Of a stretch of DNA of 64,000 nt, positions 32,084 through 41,406 are shown in pieces; position 1 is the stretch's first letter; every line of letters begins with the position of its first letter. This DNA is from an uncultured bacterium. Its GTDB lineage: Bacteria > Actinomycetota > Coriobacteriia > Coriobacteriales > Coriobacteriaceae. The stretch is taken from assembly GCA_905214425.1 (NCBI GenBank), contig CAJMLY010000002.1, positions 1-64,000 on the forward strand. Reading direction: 5' to 3'. Under the pieces are notes generated by a model. The model saw only the letters and a list, made by a program, of their open reading frames with translations, had not been told where the DNA came from and ran no database searches. The position numbers were made by a program, and so were the translations under genes.

Positions 32084-35000
32084 ATGGTCTCTCGTATCTA
32101 CGTGGAGAAGAAACCCGGGTTCGACGTCGAGGCTCAGCAGCTCAAGGGCGAGCTGACCGAAATTCTCGGCATCAAGGGCATCGAGGCCCTGAGGATCATC
32201 AACCGCTACGACGTCGAGGGCATCGACGAGGAGCTTTTCCGCTCCTGCGTGCCGACCGTCTTTAGCGAGCCCCAGGTCGATGTGACCTACGACGAGCTCC
32301 CCGCAAGCGATGGCGCCGTCTTTGCCGTCGAATTCCTGCCTGGCCAGTTTGACCAGCGCGCCGACTCCGCCAGCGAGTGCGTGCAGCTCATCAGCCAGGG
32401 CGAGCGCCCCGCCGTGCGCTCCGCCAAGGTCTATATGATTTCGGGCGCCCTGGACGAAGCCGCCATCGAGGCCATCAAGCACTACGTGGTGAACCCCGTC
32501 GAGGCGCGCATCGCCTCGCTCGACCTGCCCGAGACGCTGTACATGGAGACCCCCGAGCCCCAGCCCGTCGAGGTGCTTGACGGCTTCCGCGGGCTCGATG
32601 AGGCCGGCCTTGCCGCTTTTATCGCCGAGCGCGGTCTTGCCATGGACGAGGCGGACATCGCCTTCTGCCAGCAGTACTTCCGCGATGAGGATCGCGACCC
32701 CACCATCACCGAGATCCGCGTGATCGACACCTACTGGTCCGATCACTGCCGCCACACCACCTTCGGCACCGTCCTGGACGACGTGACGATTGACGACGCC
32801 GTGGTGCAGCAGGCCTTCGACCGCTACATGGAGATGCGCCACGAGCTCGGTCGCGACGCCAAGCCCGTCTGCCTCATGGACATGGGCACCATCGGCGCCA
32901 AGTATCTTAAGAAGACCGGCGTCATGACCGATGTCGATGAGTCCGAGGAGATCAACGCCTGCACCGTCAAGGTGAAGGTCGATGTCGACGGCGAGGACCA
33001 GGACTGGCTGTTCCTGTTTAAGAACGAGACCCACAACCACCCGACCGAGATCGAGCCCTTCGGCGGTGCCGCCACCTGTGTGGGTGGCGCTATCCGCGAC
33101 CCGCTCTCGGGCCGCAGCTACGTGTACCAGGCCATGCGTGTCACCGGCGCCGGCGACCCCACCGTCCCCGTGTCCGAGACGCTCGAGGGCAAGCTGCCGC
33201 AGCGCAAGCTCGTAACCACCGCTGCCGCCGGCTACTCCAGCTACGGCAACCAGATCGGCCTTGCCACCGGCCAGGTCAACGAACTCTATCACCCCGGCTA
33301 CGTGGCCAAGCGCATGGAGGTCGGCGCCGTCGTGGGCGCTACCCCGGCAAACCACGTGCGCCGCGAGTGCCCCGCCCCCACCGACAAGATCATCCTGCTG
33401 GGCGGCCGCACCGGCCGTGACGGCATCGGCGGCGCCACCGGCTCCTCCAAGACTCAGAACACCGAGTCCATCGAGACCTCGGGTGCCGAGGTCCAGAAGG
33501 GCAACGCCCCGGTCGAGCGCAAGCTGCAGCGCCTGTTCCGCCGCGGCGACGCCTGCCGCCTGATCAAGCGCTGCAACGACTTTGGCGCCGGCGGCGTCTC
33601 GGTCGCCGTGGGCGAGCTTGCCGACGGCCTGTATGTCGACCTGGACACCGTGACCAAGAAGTACGACGGCCTGGACGGCACCGAGCTCGCCATTTCCGAG
33701 TCCCAGGAGCGTATGGCATGCGCCGTCGCCGACGGTGACGTCGAGGAGTTCATGGGCTACGCCGCCGAGGAGAACCTCGAGGCGACCGTTATCGCCGAGG
33801 TTACCGCCGAGCCGCGCATGCGCATGGCCTGGAACGGCGTCGCCATCGTCGACCTGTCCCGCGAGTTCCTCAACTCCAACGGCGCACCCAAGCACCAGGT
33901 CGCCCACGTGTGCGCCCGTAGCGTGTGGCAGCCCAGCTGGGCAGGCACCACGCTCGCCGAGCGCATGACCTCGCTCGTCACCGACCTCAACGTCGCTTCC
34001 AACAAGGGCCTTTCCGAGCGCTTCGACTCCACCATCGGCGCCGCAACCGTGCTCATGCCCTTTGGCGGCAAGACGCAGCTCACTCCGAGCTCTGCCATGG
34101 TCGCCAAGTTCCCCGTGGACGGCGAGACCACCACGGCGAGTGCCATGGCATGGGGCTTCAACCCCTATCTGATGGAGGCCGACCAGTTTGCGGGCGCCTA
34201 CCTGTCCGTGGTCGAGTCCATCGCCAAGCTCGTTGCCGCCGGCTTTGAGCACAAGCGCGCCTACCTCTCCTTCCAGGAGTACTTCGAGCGCCTGCGCACC
34301 GAAGCCGAGCGTTGGGGCAAGCCCATGGCAGCCGTCCTGGGCGCCCTCATGGCCCAGGTCGACCTGGGTGCCGGCGCCATCGGTGGCAAGGACTCCATGA
34401 GCGGCTCGTTTGAGGACGAGGCCGGCGAGCTCAACGTTCCGCCGACTCTGATCAGCTTCGCTGTGGCCGTGGGCCGCGCGGCACGCGCCGTCTCCCCTGA
34501 GTTCAAGGGCTTGACGCACCGCGTCGTCCGCATCGCCCCCGCCACCTACGGCGAGGACTACCGCCCCGGCGCCCAGCAGCTGCTCGCCGCGTTTGACGCC
34601 GTCGAGGCGCTCACCGCCAACGGCGACGCCCTGGCCGTCTCCACGCCCGGCTACGGCTGCGGCGCCGAGAGCCTCTTTAAGATGTGCGTCGGCAACCAAA
34701 TCGGTATCGAGCTTGCCGAGGATGTGGACGTGGAGAGCCTCTTCACCCCGCTCTATGGCAGCTTTATCGTCGAGCTCGCCGAGGACGCCGAGCTGCCCGA
34801 GGTCGCCGACGGCGTTGTCGTCGAGCCCCTGGGTACCACCGTCGAGGGCTATGTCATCGACACCGGCTCCGAGGTCATCGAGCTCGCCGAGCTCCAGGAG
34901 GCCTGGGAGAGCGGCATCGAGGGCGTCTTCGCCTACCGCAGCACCGGCGAGACCCCCGAGGTCGAGACCATCGACTTCCGCGCCAAGGATATCCACGTGT

Positions 35001-35830
35001 ACGGCGGCGCCAAGATCGCCCGCCCGCGCGTGGTTATCCCCGTGTTCCCCGGCAACAACTGCGAGTACGATAGCGCCCGTGCCTTCCGCGCCGCCGGCGC
35101 CGAAGCCGACACCTTCGTGATCAACAACCTCACGCCCGAGGCCGTCGCCGAGAGCACCCACGAGCTTGCCCGCCGCATCCGCGCAAGCCAGATCGTCATG
35201 ATCCCCGGCGGCTTCTCGGGCGGCGACGAGCCCGACGGCTCCGCCAAGTTCATCACGGCGTTCTTCCGCGCTCCCGAGGTCACCGAGGCAGTCCGCGACC
35301 TGCTCAAGGCCCGCGATGGCCTGATGCTGGGCATCTGCAACGGCTTCCAGGCCCTGATCAAGCTCGGCCTGGTGCCCTACGGCGACATCGTCGACGCCAC
35401 GCCCGATGCGCCCACGTTGACGTTCAACACCATCGGTCGCCACCAGAGCCGTCTGGTGCGCACCCGCATCTCGTCCAACTTGTCCCCGTGGCTGTCGCAG
35501 TGCAGCCTGGACGACCCCTACACCGTCGCCATCAGCCACGGCGAGGGCCGCTTTGTCGCCAATGACGAAGTGCTCGCCCAGCTGATCGCCAACGGCCAGG
35601 TCGCCACGCAGTACGTTGGCGAGGACGGCAAGCCCAGCATGGATCTCTCCGTCAACCCCAATGGCTCCGCACTCGCCATCGAGGGCATCACGAGCCCCGA
35701 CGGCCGCGTCCTGGGCAAGATGGGCCATGCCGAGCGTCGCGGCGACAACCTGTACCGCAACGTGCCCGAGCATGTCCCCGGCGATAAGTTCATGCCGATC
35801 TTTGAGAGCGGCGTGGCCTACTTCGCCTAA
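32084..35830 (+). CDS. purL: Phosphoribosylformylglycinamidine synthase (large)
   Basis: This 1248-residue enzyme of purine synthesis converts FGAR plus glutamine to FGAM. It is the long, single-chain form: an N-terminal PurS-like region, two AIRS-type halves (with ETHNHPTEIEPFGG at the ATP site and GGKDSMSGSF later) and a C-terminal class I glutaminase. The glutaminase carries GGFSGGDEPDG, the nucleophile in GICNGFQAL, and the His/Glu pair in ISHGEGRF. The start at 32084 follows AGGAA; the frame extends upstream to 31976 without support. It stands alone, with a strong terminator after it. Confidence 0.97.
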   Translation: MVSRIYVEKKPGFDVEAQQLKGELTEILGIKGIEALRIINRYDVEGIDEELFRSCVPTVFSEPQVDVTYDELPASDGAVFAVEFLPGQFDQRADSASECVQLISQGERPAVRSAKVYMISGALDEAAIEAIKHYVVNPVEARIASLDLPETLYMETPEPQPVEVLDGFRGLDEAGLAAFIAERGLAMDEADIAFCQQYFRDEDRDPTITEIRVIDTYWSDHCRHTTFGTVLDDVTIDDAVVQQAFDRYMEMRHELGRDAKPVCLMDMGTIGAKYLKKTGVMTDVDESEEINACTVKVKVDVDGEDQDWLFLFKNETHNHPTEIEPFGGAATCVGGAIRDPLSGRSYVYQAMRVTGAGDPTVPVSETLEGKLPQRKLVTTAAAGYSSYGNQIGLATGQVNELYHPGYVAKRMEVGAVVGATPANHVRRECPAPTDKIILLGGRTGRDGIGGATGSSKTQNTESIETSGAEVQKGNAPVERKLQRLFRRGDACRLIKRCNDFGAGGVSVAVGELADGLYVDLDTVTKKYDGLDGTELAISESQERMACAVADGDVEEFMGYAAEENLEATVIAEVTAEPRMRMAWNGVAIVDLSREFLNSNGAPKHQVAHVCARSVWQPSWAGTTLAERMTSLVTDLNVASNKGLSERFDSTIGAATVLMPFGGKTQLTPSSAMVAKFPVDGETTTASAMAWGFNPYLMEADQFAGAYLSVVESIAKLVAAGFEHKRAYLSFQEYFERLRTEAERWGKPMAAVLGALMAQVDLGAGAIGGKDSMSGSFEDEAGELNVPPTLISFAVAVGRAARAVSPEFKGLTHRVVRIAPATYGEDYRPGAQQLLAAFDAVEALTANGDALAVSTPGYGCGAESLFKMCVGNQIGIELAEDVDVESLFTPLYGSFIVELAEDAELPEVADGVVVEPLGTTVEGYVIDTGSEVIELAELQEAWESGIEGVFAYRSTGETPEVETIDFRAKDIHVYGGAKIARPRVVIPVFPGNNCEYDSARAFRAAGAEADTFVINNLTPEAVAESTHELARRIRASQIVMIPGGFSGGDEPDGSAKFITAFFRAPEVTEAVRDLLKARDGLMLGICNGFQALIKLGLVPYGDIVDATPDAPTLTFNTIGRHQSRLVRTRISSNLSPWLSQCSLDDPYTVAISHGEGRFVANDEVLAQLIANGQVATQYVGEDGKPSMDLSVNPNGSALAIEGITSPDGRVLGKMGHAERRGDNLYRNVPEHVPGDKFMPIFESGVAYFA

Positions 35831-35867
35831 AGCTTTCCCATCGGGTACAATCCTTTCGGGTAACAAC

Positions 35868-35904
35868 ACCCGCCACCGACACATCCGGTGGCGGGTTCTT
35901 TTTT
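35868..35904 (+). terminator. Terminator after purL
   Basis: The stem ACCCGCCACC / GGTGGCGGGT with a nine-base loop is followed by TCTTTTTT. It lies 38 bases after the purL stop. Confidence 0.93.
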
Positions 35905-35929
35905 GCTTCGCGCACGCAGGAAGGACATC

Positions 35930-36865
35930 ATGGAAAGCCGCAAGCCGTATCTCGCCACCCTGCCCGGACTCATCCTGGGCTGTCTTGTTTGCTGTGCACT
36001 CTGGGGATCGGCCTTTCCCTGCATCAAGATCGGCTACGGCCTCTTTGGCATTCCCGCGCACGATAGCGCCTCGCAGCTGCTCTTCGCGGGTCTGCGCTTC
36101 ACCCTTGCCGGCATGCTGGTCATTGTTGGCATGAGCGTGGTCCAGCGCCGACCGCTCGTTCCGCAAGCGCGTGATATCAAGCCCATCTGCATCTTGTCGC
36201 TCTTCCAGACCATCGGCCAGTACTTCTTTTTCTACCTTGGTCTCTCCCGTGCAAGCGCTATGTCGAGCTCCATCATCGAGGCCAGCGCCAACTTCCTAGC
36301 CATCCTCTTTGCCGCCCTGGCGTTTCGCACCGAGAAGCTCAATGCGGCCAAGGTGCTCGGCTGCGTACTGGGCTTTGCCGGTGTCGCGCTCGTCAACCTC
36401 TCGGGCGCAGATGGCACCTTTGGCTTCAGGCTCGATGGCGAGGGCTTTATCCTGACCTCCACCGTCGCAGGTGCTCTTTCGACCTGCCTGATCGGCATCT
36501 TCTCGCGCGAGCATGACGGTGTTTTGCTTGCCGGCTGGCAGTTCTTAGTCGGCGGCCTGGTCCTCACCGCCATCGGCTTTTTGATGGGTGGCGCGCTCTC
36601 TCCCACGGCGATTGCCCCCGCCATCGCGCTCATCATCTACATGGCGCTTATCTCCGCGGTCGCCTACTCGCTGTGGTCCCGCCTGCTCGCCGTCAACCCC
36701 GTCAGCCGCGTCTCGGTCTTCGGGTTTATGAACCCCGTCTTTGGCGTGCTGCTGAGCGCGCTGCTGCTCGGCGAGGGCGCCGGCACGAGCCCCGCTACCG
36801 TCATCGTTGCCCTGCTGTTGGTCTGCGGCGGCATCATCATCGTCAACAAGCCCAAAAAGGCCTGA
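35930..36865 (+). CDS. EamA/DMT-superfamily transporter
   Basis: This 311-residue protein has ten hydrophobic helices arranged as two EamA repeats (about 10-145 and 160-300). Landmarks are CALWGSAFPCIKIGY in the first and LLSALLLGEG in the second. DMT transporters export amino acids, metabolites or drugs; the substrate is not readable. The ATG at 35930 follows AGGAAGGACATC; the frame upstream to 35888 runs into the purL terminator. It is followed by a terminator hairpin. Confidence 0.88.
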   Translation: MESRKPYLATLPGLILGCLVCCALWGSAFPCIKIGYGLFGIPAHDSASQLLFAGLRFTLAGMLVIVGMSVVQRRPLVPQARDIKPICILSLFQTIGQYFFFYLGLSRASAMSSSIIEASANFLAILFAALAFRTEKLNAAKVLGCVLGFAGVALVNLSGADGTFGFRLDGEGFILTSTVAGALSTCLIGIFSREHDGVLLAGWQFLVGGLVLTAIGFLMGGALSPTAIAPAIALIIYMALISAVAYSLWSRLLAVNPVSRVSVFGFMNPVFGVLLSALLLGEGAGTSPATVIVALLLVCGGIIIVNKPKKA

Positions 36866-36937
36866 CGAGCTCACCTTTTTAGGAATGGCGTTCACACACT
36901 TTAGTTTAATGGAGTACATCGGTAAGCTGAGGGCCGC

Positions 36938-36965
36938 CACGCACGCAAGCGTGCGCCCCTTTTTC
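36938..36965 (+). terminator. Terminator after the EamA gene
   Basis: The stem GCACGC/GCGTGC with a two-base loop is followed by GCCCCTTTTTC. It sits between the convergent EamA and diguanylate-cyclase genes, touching the stop codon of the latter. Confidence 0.75.
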
Positions 36966-38107
36966 TAGCGTATCTGGATGCCGGCTTTCTTTTTCTCGGC
37001 CTTGACGCGGTAGAGCTCCGCATCGGCAGCGCGAAGTAAGTCTTGCCAAGTATCGACACTATCGCCGACCCGCGCGTAACCGATGGACATCCGCAATGCA
37101 TACGGCACCTCGGCACGAGCGAACTCGTCGTCAATCGCCGAACACAGGTCTATGATGTCCTGTTCCGCCGCTGCCTTTTGGAGCACCACGAACTCATCGC
37201 CACCATAACGTGCGATAAAGCCACCAGCCGGCGAACAGACATCCTTGAGCGCCGTCGCAACAACCTGAAGAGCATGGTCGCCCTCCACATGTCCATAGCG
37301 ATCGTTAATCTGCTTAAAGCCATCAGCGTCCATCATAAGCAGATATACATCTTCGGCCTGATCCACATTTGAAAAGAGCGACAGCATATAGGTCTCAAAA
37401 CGGTTGCGGTTGTTGAGTCCAGTCAACGGGTCAGTAGAGATCAATTGCTCCTGATAGACGATATAGAGCAGCAGGATGCTCAGCGTTATACCGACGCAAA
37501 GGCCCGGTACCGAAAACAAAACCTGGAAGGTACCGCCCACCAGAGCGGGAACCGCAAAAAAGGCGAGGGTGCGATAAATGGCCTTCTTTTGCAGGCTTTC
37601 GACTTTTCGAGCCTGAATAAAGGCATGCAAGGACGTATATATAACGTAGCAGTAGCTAACGATAGGCTGAATCATATAAAGCGCTCCGCGACGATATACG
37701 CCCTGCGTATCGATATAGAACATAGTGTGCGTCCAGTAGCTGGTAAATGCCAACACGACCACCAAAGCGGTTGGCAACGTTAAAAGTATCACCCTATAGG
37801 GCGTGGTCAGAAGCCGTGAGCCCTGCATCGTCTCGGAATAGAAAAACCAAATGAGGCACGCGATGGCGAACAGCGAAAACGAAACCGCGTTGGAAATCCA
37901 GTTGGCCGTGATGCCTACAGGAGTGCTCACGCCGTCCGAGAGCGTCCAGATCATATCGAAGAAAATGTAGGCAGCAGACGTGTAGCCCAACATGCTAAAC
38001 AAAAGCTGCTGGGTGCTCGAGAACAGGGAGCGACGGCTTCGTACGGCAAGTCCGATAAGAATAATCATGCACAGCAGGAATATCTCGATCTTGAGTGCCT
38101 TAATCAC
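36965..38107 (-). CDS. Membrane diguanylate cyclase (GGDEF)
   Basis: The first 215 residues of this 380-residue protein form about seven membrane helices, a likely sensor. The C-terminal 165 residues are a GGDEF domain: DPLTGLNNRNRF, DADGFKQINDRYGH and the intact active site RYGGDEF. This predicts synthesis of c-di-GMP from two GTP at the inner membrane face. The allosteric I-site RxxD normally found shortly before GGDEF is not visible (the segment is SPAGGFIA), so product inhibition may be missing. There are no EAL or PilZ genes nearby. The gene is convergent with the EamA transporter. Confidence 0.93.
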   Translation of the reverse strand: MIKALKIEIFLLCMIILIGLAVRSRRSLFSSTQQLLFSMLGYTSAAYIFFDMIWTLSDGVSTPVGITANWISNAVSFSLFAIACLIWFFYSETMQGSRLLTTPYRVILLTLPTALVVVLAFTSYWTHTMFYIDTQGVYRRGALYMIQPIVSYCYVIYTSLHAFIQARKVESLQKKAIYRTLAFFAVPALVGGTFQVLFSVPGLCVGITLSILLLYIVYQEQLISTDPLTGLNNRNRFETYMLSLFSNVDQAEDVYLLMMDADGFKQINDRYGHVEGDHALQVVATALKDVCSPAGGFIARYGGDEFVVLQKAAAEQDIIDLCSAIDDEFARAEVPYALRMSIGYARVGDSVDTWQDLLRAADAELYRVKAEKKKAGIQIR

Positions 38108-38206
38108 CAGGTGCCATTCCCTCTATATCCAAGTGGCCAGAATCGCCCGAGTCGCGGCCAGGCGCCAAACGCCCCTTTCTCCGCAGGGGTAAGGGGAATA
38201 ATAGCA

Positions 38207-38250
38207 GAGCGCCCGAACATCACTGCAGAACAGTCACCGTTCGGGCGCTC
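38207..38250. terminator. Hairpin between the KdgT and GGDEF genes
   Basis: The perfect 12-base arms GAGCGCCCGAAC / GTTCGGGCGCTC enclose 20 bases, 47 bases past the kdgT stop. The following T content is poor, so this is a weaker terminator or a processing hairpin. Confidence 0.6.
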
Positions 38251-38297
38251 ATACGGCGCGAATTGCACACGTCGGCTTGATTGACTCGCGTCGACGA

Positions 38298-39320
38298 TTA
38301 CTCGCCGTCGATGTCGGTCGCGACGGCCTCCTCAATAGCCTCGACGCCTTCGACCGACAGATCCTCTTCGCCGTGGCAGAACTTCTTATCGACCCAGCCG
38401 GTCAGAATCGGGGCCATGATTGCCGTGATGATGACGGCGGTGGCGATCTGCGCATACGCGGTGGGCGCAAGCTCGGCATAGCGCGGAGCGACCTCGGCGA
38501 GGGCGACCGGCGTGGTCATGGCCGTGCCGGCAATGGTGGAGCAGGCAACGGCCGCCTTGCCGTTGCCGCCACACAGGCGCTCGAAGGCAAAGGTAATGGG
38601 ACCGACGATAAAGAGCGTGATGAGGCCCAGCAGGATGCCCGAGATACCGCCGGTGATAAAGCTCGACAGGCTCATGGACGCACCGAGCTGAAATCCGATG
38701 ACAGCGATCGCGGGATTGACGCCGGGGACCAGCAGGTTCTTGATAAACGGGAACAAGTTGCCCAGGACCATGCCGATAACAAGCGGCAGGATGGATCCGA
38801 TGATGGTGCCGACGGGGATATTGGCGAGACCCGAGACACCAAGGATGATCATCGTGACGGCGGGGCCGGCCGTAAAGAACAGGATACCGACGGCGCCCTG
38901 CTCGGACTCATCGCCGAACTCGCCCATGATGCCCGTATAGAGCGCCATGTTGCAAAACGTGATGCCGCCGATGATAGACACGGAGCTCAAACCCAGGAAG
39001 TTGTCGTTAAAGAAATATGCCACGCCCAGGCCGAGAGCCGCTGCGACGACCAGCTTGGGGATCAGCACGACGATACCGGTCTTGATGGCGCCCGGCGTGG
39101 ACTTAAAGCTGATGCCGGCGCCCACAAACAGCAGGATCGCGGCGACGATGGTATTGGACCCACCGCGGCAGGCAGCCGTAAAGAAGCCGCCGATCTCAAA
39201 AACCTGCGGGCAGAAGGTGTTGAGCAAAAGACCGACGATCATGGGATAGATCATGATGTCGCCCGGGATGCGCGGGACCTTGAATTTCTTTTGCTCGTTG
39301 GCGGTTGCTTCCTGTGCCAT
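38298..39320 (-). CDS. kdgT: 2-keto-3-deoxygluconate permease (KdgT family)
   Basis: This 340-residue membrane protein with about ten hydrophobic segments matches the KdgT family: KVPRIPGDIMIYPMIVG at the start, then GGITFCNMALYTGIMGEFGD. The family carries 2-keto-3-deoxygluconate from pectin or hexuronate breakdown by proton symport. No uronate catabolic genes are adjacent, so the true substrate may differ. The ATG at 39320 follows GGGGG; the longer frame to 39350 lacks a site. It is monocistronic, and upstream of it lies 141 bases of non-coding sequence. Confidence 0.88.
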   Translation of the reverse strand: MAQEATANEQKKFKVPRIPGDIMIYPMIVGLLLNTFCPQVFEIGGFFTAACRGGSNTIVAAILLFVGAGISFKSTPGAIKTGIVVLIPKLVVAAALGLGVAYFFNDNFLGLSSVSIIGGITFCNMALYTGIMGEFGDESEQGAVGILFFTAGPAVTMIILGVSGLANIPVGTIIGSILPLVIGMVLGNLFPFIKNLLVPGVNPAIAVIGFQLGASMSLSSFITGGISGILLGLITLFIVGPITFAFERLCGGNGKAAVACSTIAGTAMTTPVALAEVAPRYAELAPTAYAQIATAVIITAIMAPILTGWVDKKFCHGEEDLSVEGVEAIEEAVATDIDGE

Positions 39321-39461
39321 GAAACCCCCATTTCCGCTGACGGGGTACAAAAGCCCACGTCACGCTTTGCTACAGTAAAGTTTGACCATGGTACCAGAAG
39401 AAGCAGACCGCCTCGGTGAGAAATTCGATTCGATAGGCCGGGACGATAACGCGTCCTGCTC

Positions 39462-39785
39462 CTATACGAGGCTCAAAACGATATAGAACACGATGCCCGA
39501 AACGCAGCACCACAACATCGACTTTGTCTTGATTGCCACCGCCACGACGCCGGCGGCCGCAATCCAGGGAACCAAGGCAGGCCAGAGTCCCGCGTCGAAC
39601 GCGCCGGGGTTCACCAAGTCGTTGGCGACCAGCGCGGCAAAGGCAGCGGGCGGGATATAGCCTAGGGCCTCGGTAATGCGGGGCGACAGGGTCCGCCCGC
39701 GCAAGGCGAACGCCGGCGCGATGCGAAAGAACGCGATAGCAGCCCACGACGACAGCCACAGAACCAAGAACTCGTTAACGGGCAT
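39462..39785 (-). CDS. azlD: Branched-chain amino acid exporter subunit AzlD
   Basis: This 107-residue protein has four hydrophobic helices, the size and form of AzlD, which works with AzlC to export branched-chain amino acids. Motifs are TLSPRITEALGYIPPAAFAALV and the C-terminal KTKSMLWCCVSGIVFY. The ATG at 39785 overlaps the azlC end by 11 bases. A longer frame in this phase (to 40199) runs through azlC in another reading frame and is not real. Confidence 0.93.
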   Translation of the reverse strand: MPVNEFLVLWLSSWAAIAFFRIAPAFALRGRTLSPRITEALGYIPPAAFAALVANDLVNPGAFDAGLWPALVPWIAAAGVVAVAIKTKSMLWCCVSGIVFYIVLSLV

Positions 39786-40467
39786 CGCGGGCACCTCTTC
39801 CGTCAAATACAGCATCGCACGCCAGCGCAATGGCAATGCCGACCACGACGCTTGCCGGCACGGCAATATTCGCGAGGCCCAAGAACTTGCATACGGCGAC
39901 GGACACCGCGCCCGAAACCGCCGCGACAACGTTACCGCGCGACAGCCGCTGCGAAAAGAGCAGGCAGATAAAGAGCGAGGTGCAGACAAAAGCTGCAATG
40001 GCGGTGGGAACATCGACAACGGCGCCGACGATGGCGCCCATCGTACACGAAACGCCCCATGTTGCGATGAGGATCGCGTTGAGCACAAAGGACTCGCGCG
40101 GGCCCCAATCCTCCCCTTCAACCAACTTGGCAAGCGAGATGCCATATGCCTCCTCGGTAAGTGTCGCGGCAACAGCCAGCGTCTGACGCTTCGAGGCACC
40201 CGTCAGATGCGGCGCGATCGATGCCGAGTAAAGCGCAAAACGCGAGGAGATGGCGGCAACGCTCGCGATAATCGAAGGTGCCGGTACGCCCGCCAGCCAA
40301 AGATTGCAGATCATAAACTGGCCGCTGCCCGTCACAAACGTGCTGCTCAGGGCAAAGACCATCCAGGGTTCCATTCCCGTCTGCCCCATGATCATTCCGC
40401 ACGGCGCGCCTATTGCAACATAGGTAAGCATCACTGGCCAGACGGTTCTAACGATTTTGAGCACCAT
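39775..40467 (-). CDS. azlC: Branched-chain amino acid exporter subunit AzlC
   Basis: This 230-residue membrane protein begins MVLKIVRTVWPVMLTYVAIG and has the AzlC motifs GQFMICNLWLAGV and LTEEAYGIS. It forms the exporter with AzlD, balancing the Liv importer found at 14-20 kb. I chose the ATG at 40467 because GAGAAG precedes it; the longer frame to 40536 has no site. It is translationally coupled to azlD. Confidence 0.94.
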   Translation of the reverse strand: MVLKIVRTVWPVMLTYVAIGAPCGMIMGQTGMEPWMVFALSSTFVTGSGQFMICNLWLAGVPAPSIIASVAAISSRFALYSASIAPHLTGASKRQTLAVAATLTEEAYGISLAKLVEGEDWGPRESFVLNAILIATWGVSCTMGAIVGAVVDVPTAIAAFVCTSLFICLLFSQRLSRGNVVAAVSGAVSVAVCKFLGLANIAVPASVVVGIAIALACDAVFDGRGARDAR

Positions 40468-40593
40468 ACGCTTCTCATCCTGACAAGGTCTCCGAACCGC
40501 ATGTAGCGACACGGCAGAATCATCATCCGACAGCAACCGAGTTCACCTACAATTGCCACCGGATCGAAAGACACAACTTTTTAGGAAGTCATT

Positions 40594-41406
40594 ATGACAG
40601 CTATCGATCGAGACCGGGCGCGCACGGCCTTCAAAAGCTACACCGATGCCTACGACGCCACCAACCCACGCATCGCGCTCAAAATCGAGCATACATACCA
40701 CGTGGCCGAGGCATGCGATGCCGTAGCGCGCGAGCAGGGCTGGTCGTCAGAAGATATTGACCTGGCATGGCTTTGCGGCCTGCTACACGATATGGGCCGC
40801 TTTGAGCAGCTACGACGCTGGGACACCTTTAAGGACGCCGAGAGCATGAGCCATGCGGCGCTGGGCATCGAGGTCCTCTTTGGCGAGAATCCCGCCGATG
40901 CACCCGCCGTAACGAGCATCCGCGACTTTATCGATGACCCGGCAGAAGATGAGCTCATCCGAGCGAGCATTGCCTATCACAGCGATTTCCGTCTACCCAC
41001 GCAGCTCGACGTGCGCACGCGAAGCTTCTGCGATATCGTGCGCGATGGTGACAAGATCGACATTATGCGCACCATCGCCGACAGCACCGTCGACACCATC
41101 CTCAAGGTGGACGAGAAGACGTTTCTCGGCAGCCGTTTCTCGTCGCCGGCACTTGCCGCCTTTGACGAGCACCGCTGCGTCGCACGCGATGAACGCAACG
41201 AGCCCGCAGACTACCTGGTGGGACTCATCTGCTTTATGTTTGAGCTCGTCTATCCGGCAAGCCGTGCGCTGGCACGCGAACAGGGTGATATCCACCGCCT
41301 GCTCGACGCGCCCTTTGGCATTACACAGCCCTTTACCGACCCCGCCACGCAGGCAACCTGGAGCCGCCTAAAGGACGAGATGCGCGACTGGCTGGCGCGC
41401 GCCTAG
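40594..41406 (+). CDS. HD-domain metal-dependent phosphohydrolase
   Basis: This 270-residue HD protein has a first His in IEHTYHVAE (near residue 35), the HD pair in GLLHDMGRFEQ (near 67), an Asp in CDIVRDGDKIDIMR, and a further His in SIAYHSDFRL, the layout of the HD superfamily. Members of this size hydrolyse nucleotide phosphoesters; the specific substrate is unknown. The start follows TTTTAGGAAGTC upstream of the ATG. It is convergent with the ferredoxin-EtfA gene, overlapping it by four bases. Confidence 0.85.
   Translation: MTAIDRDRARTAFKSYTDAYDATNPRIALKIEHTYHVAEACDAVAREQGWSSEDIDLAWLCGLLHDMGRFEQLRRWDTFKDAESMSHAALGIEVLFGENPADAPAVTSIRDFIDDPAEDELIRASIAYHSDFRLPTQLDVRTRSFCDIVRDGDKIDIMRTIADSTVDTILKVDEKTFLGSRFSSPALAAFDEHRCVARDERNEPADYLVGLICFMFELVYPASRALAREQGDIHRLLDAPFGITQPFTDPATQATWSRLKDEMRDWLARA

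Noticed and set aside
32066..36166. A 1366-codon frame on the minus strand opposite purL
   Set aside because: It has no ribosome site, no recognisable domain and a composition rich in Gly/Ala/His/Val. purL on the plus strand has all expected motifs, so this is a codon-bias shadow.
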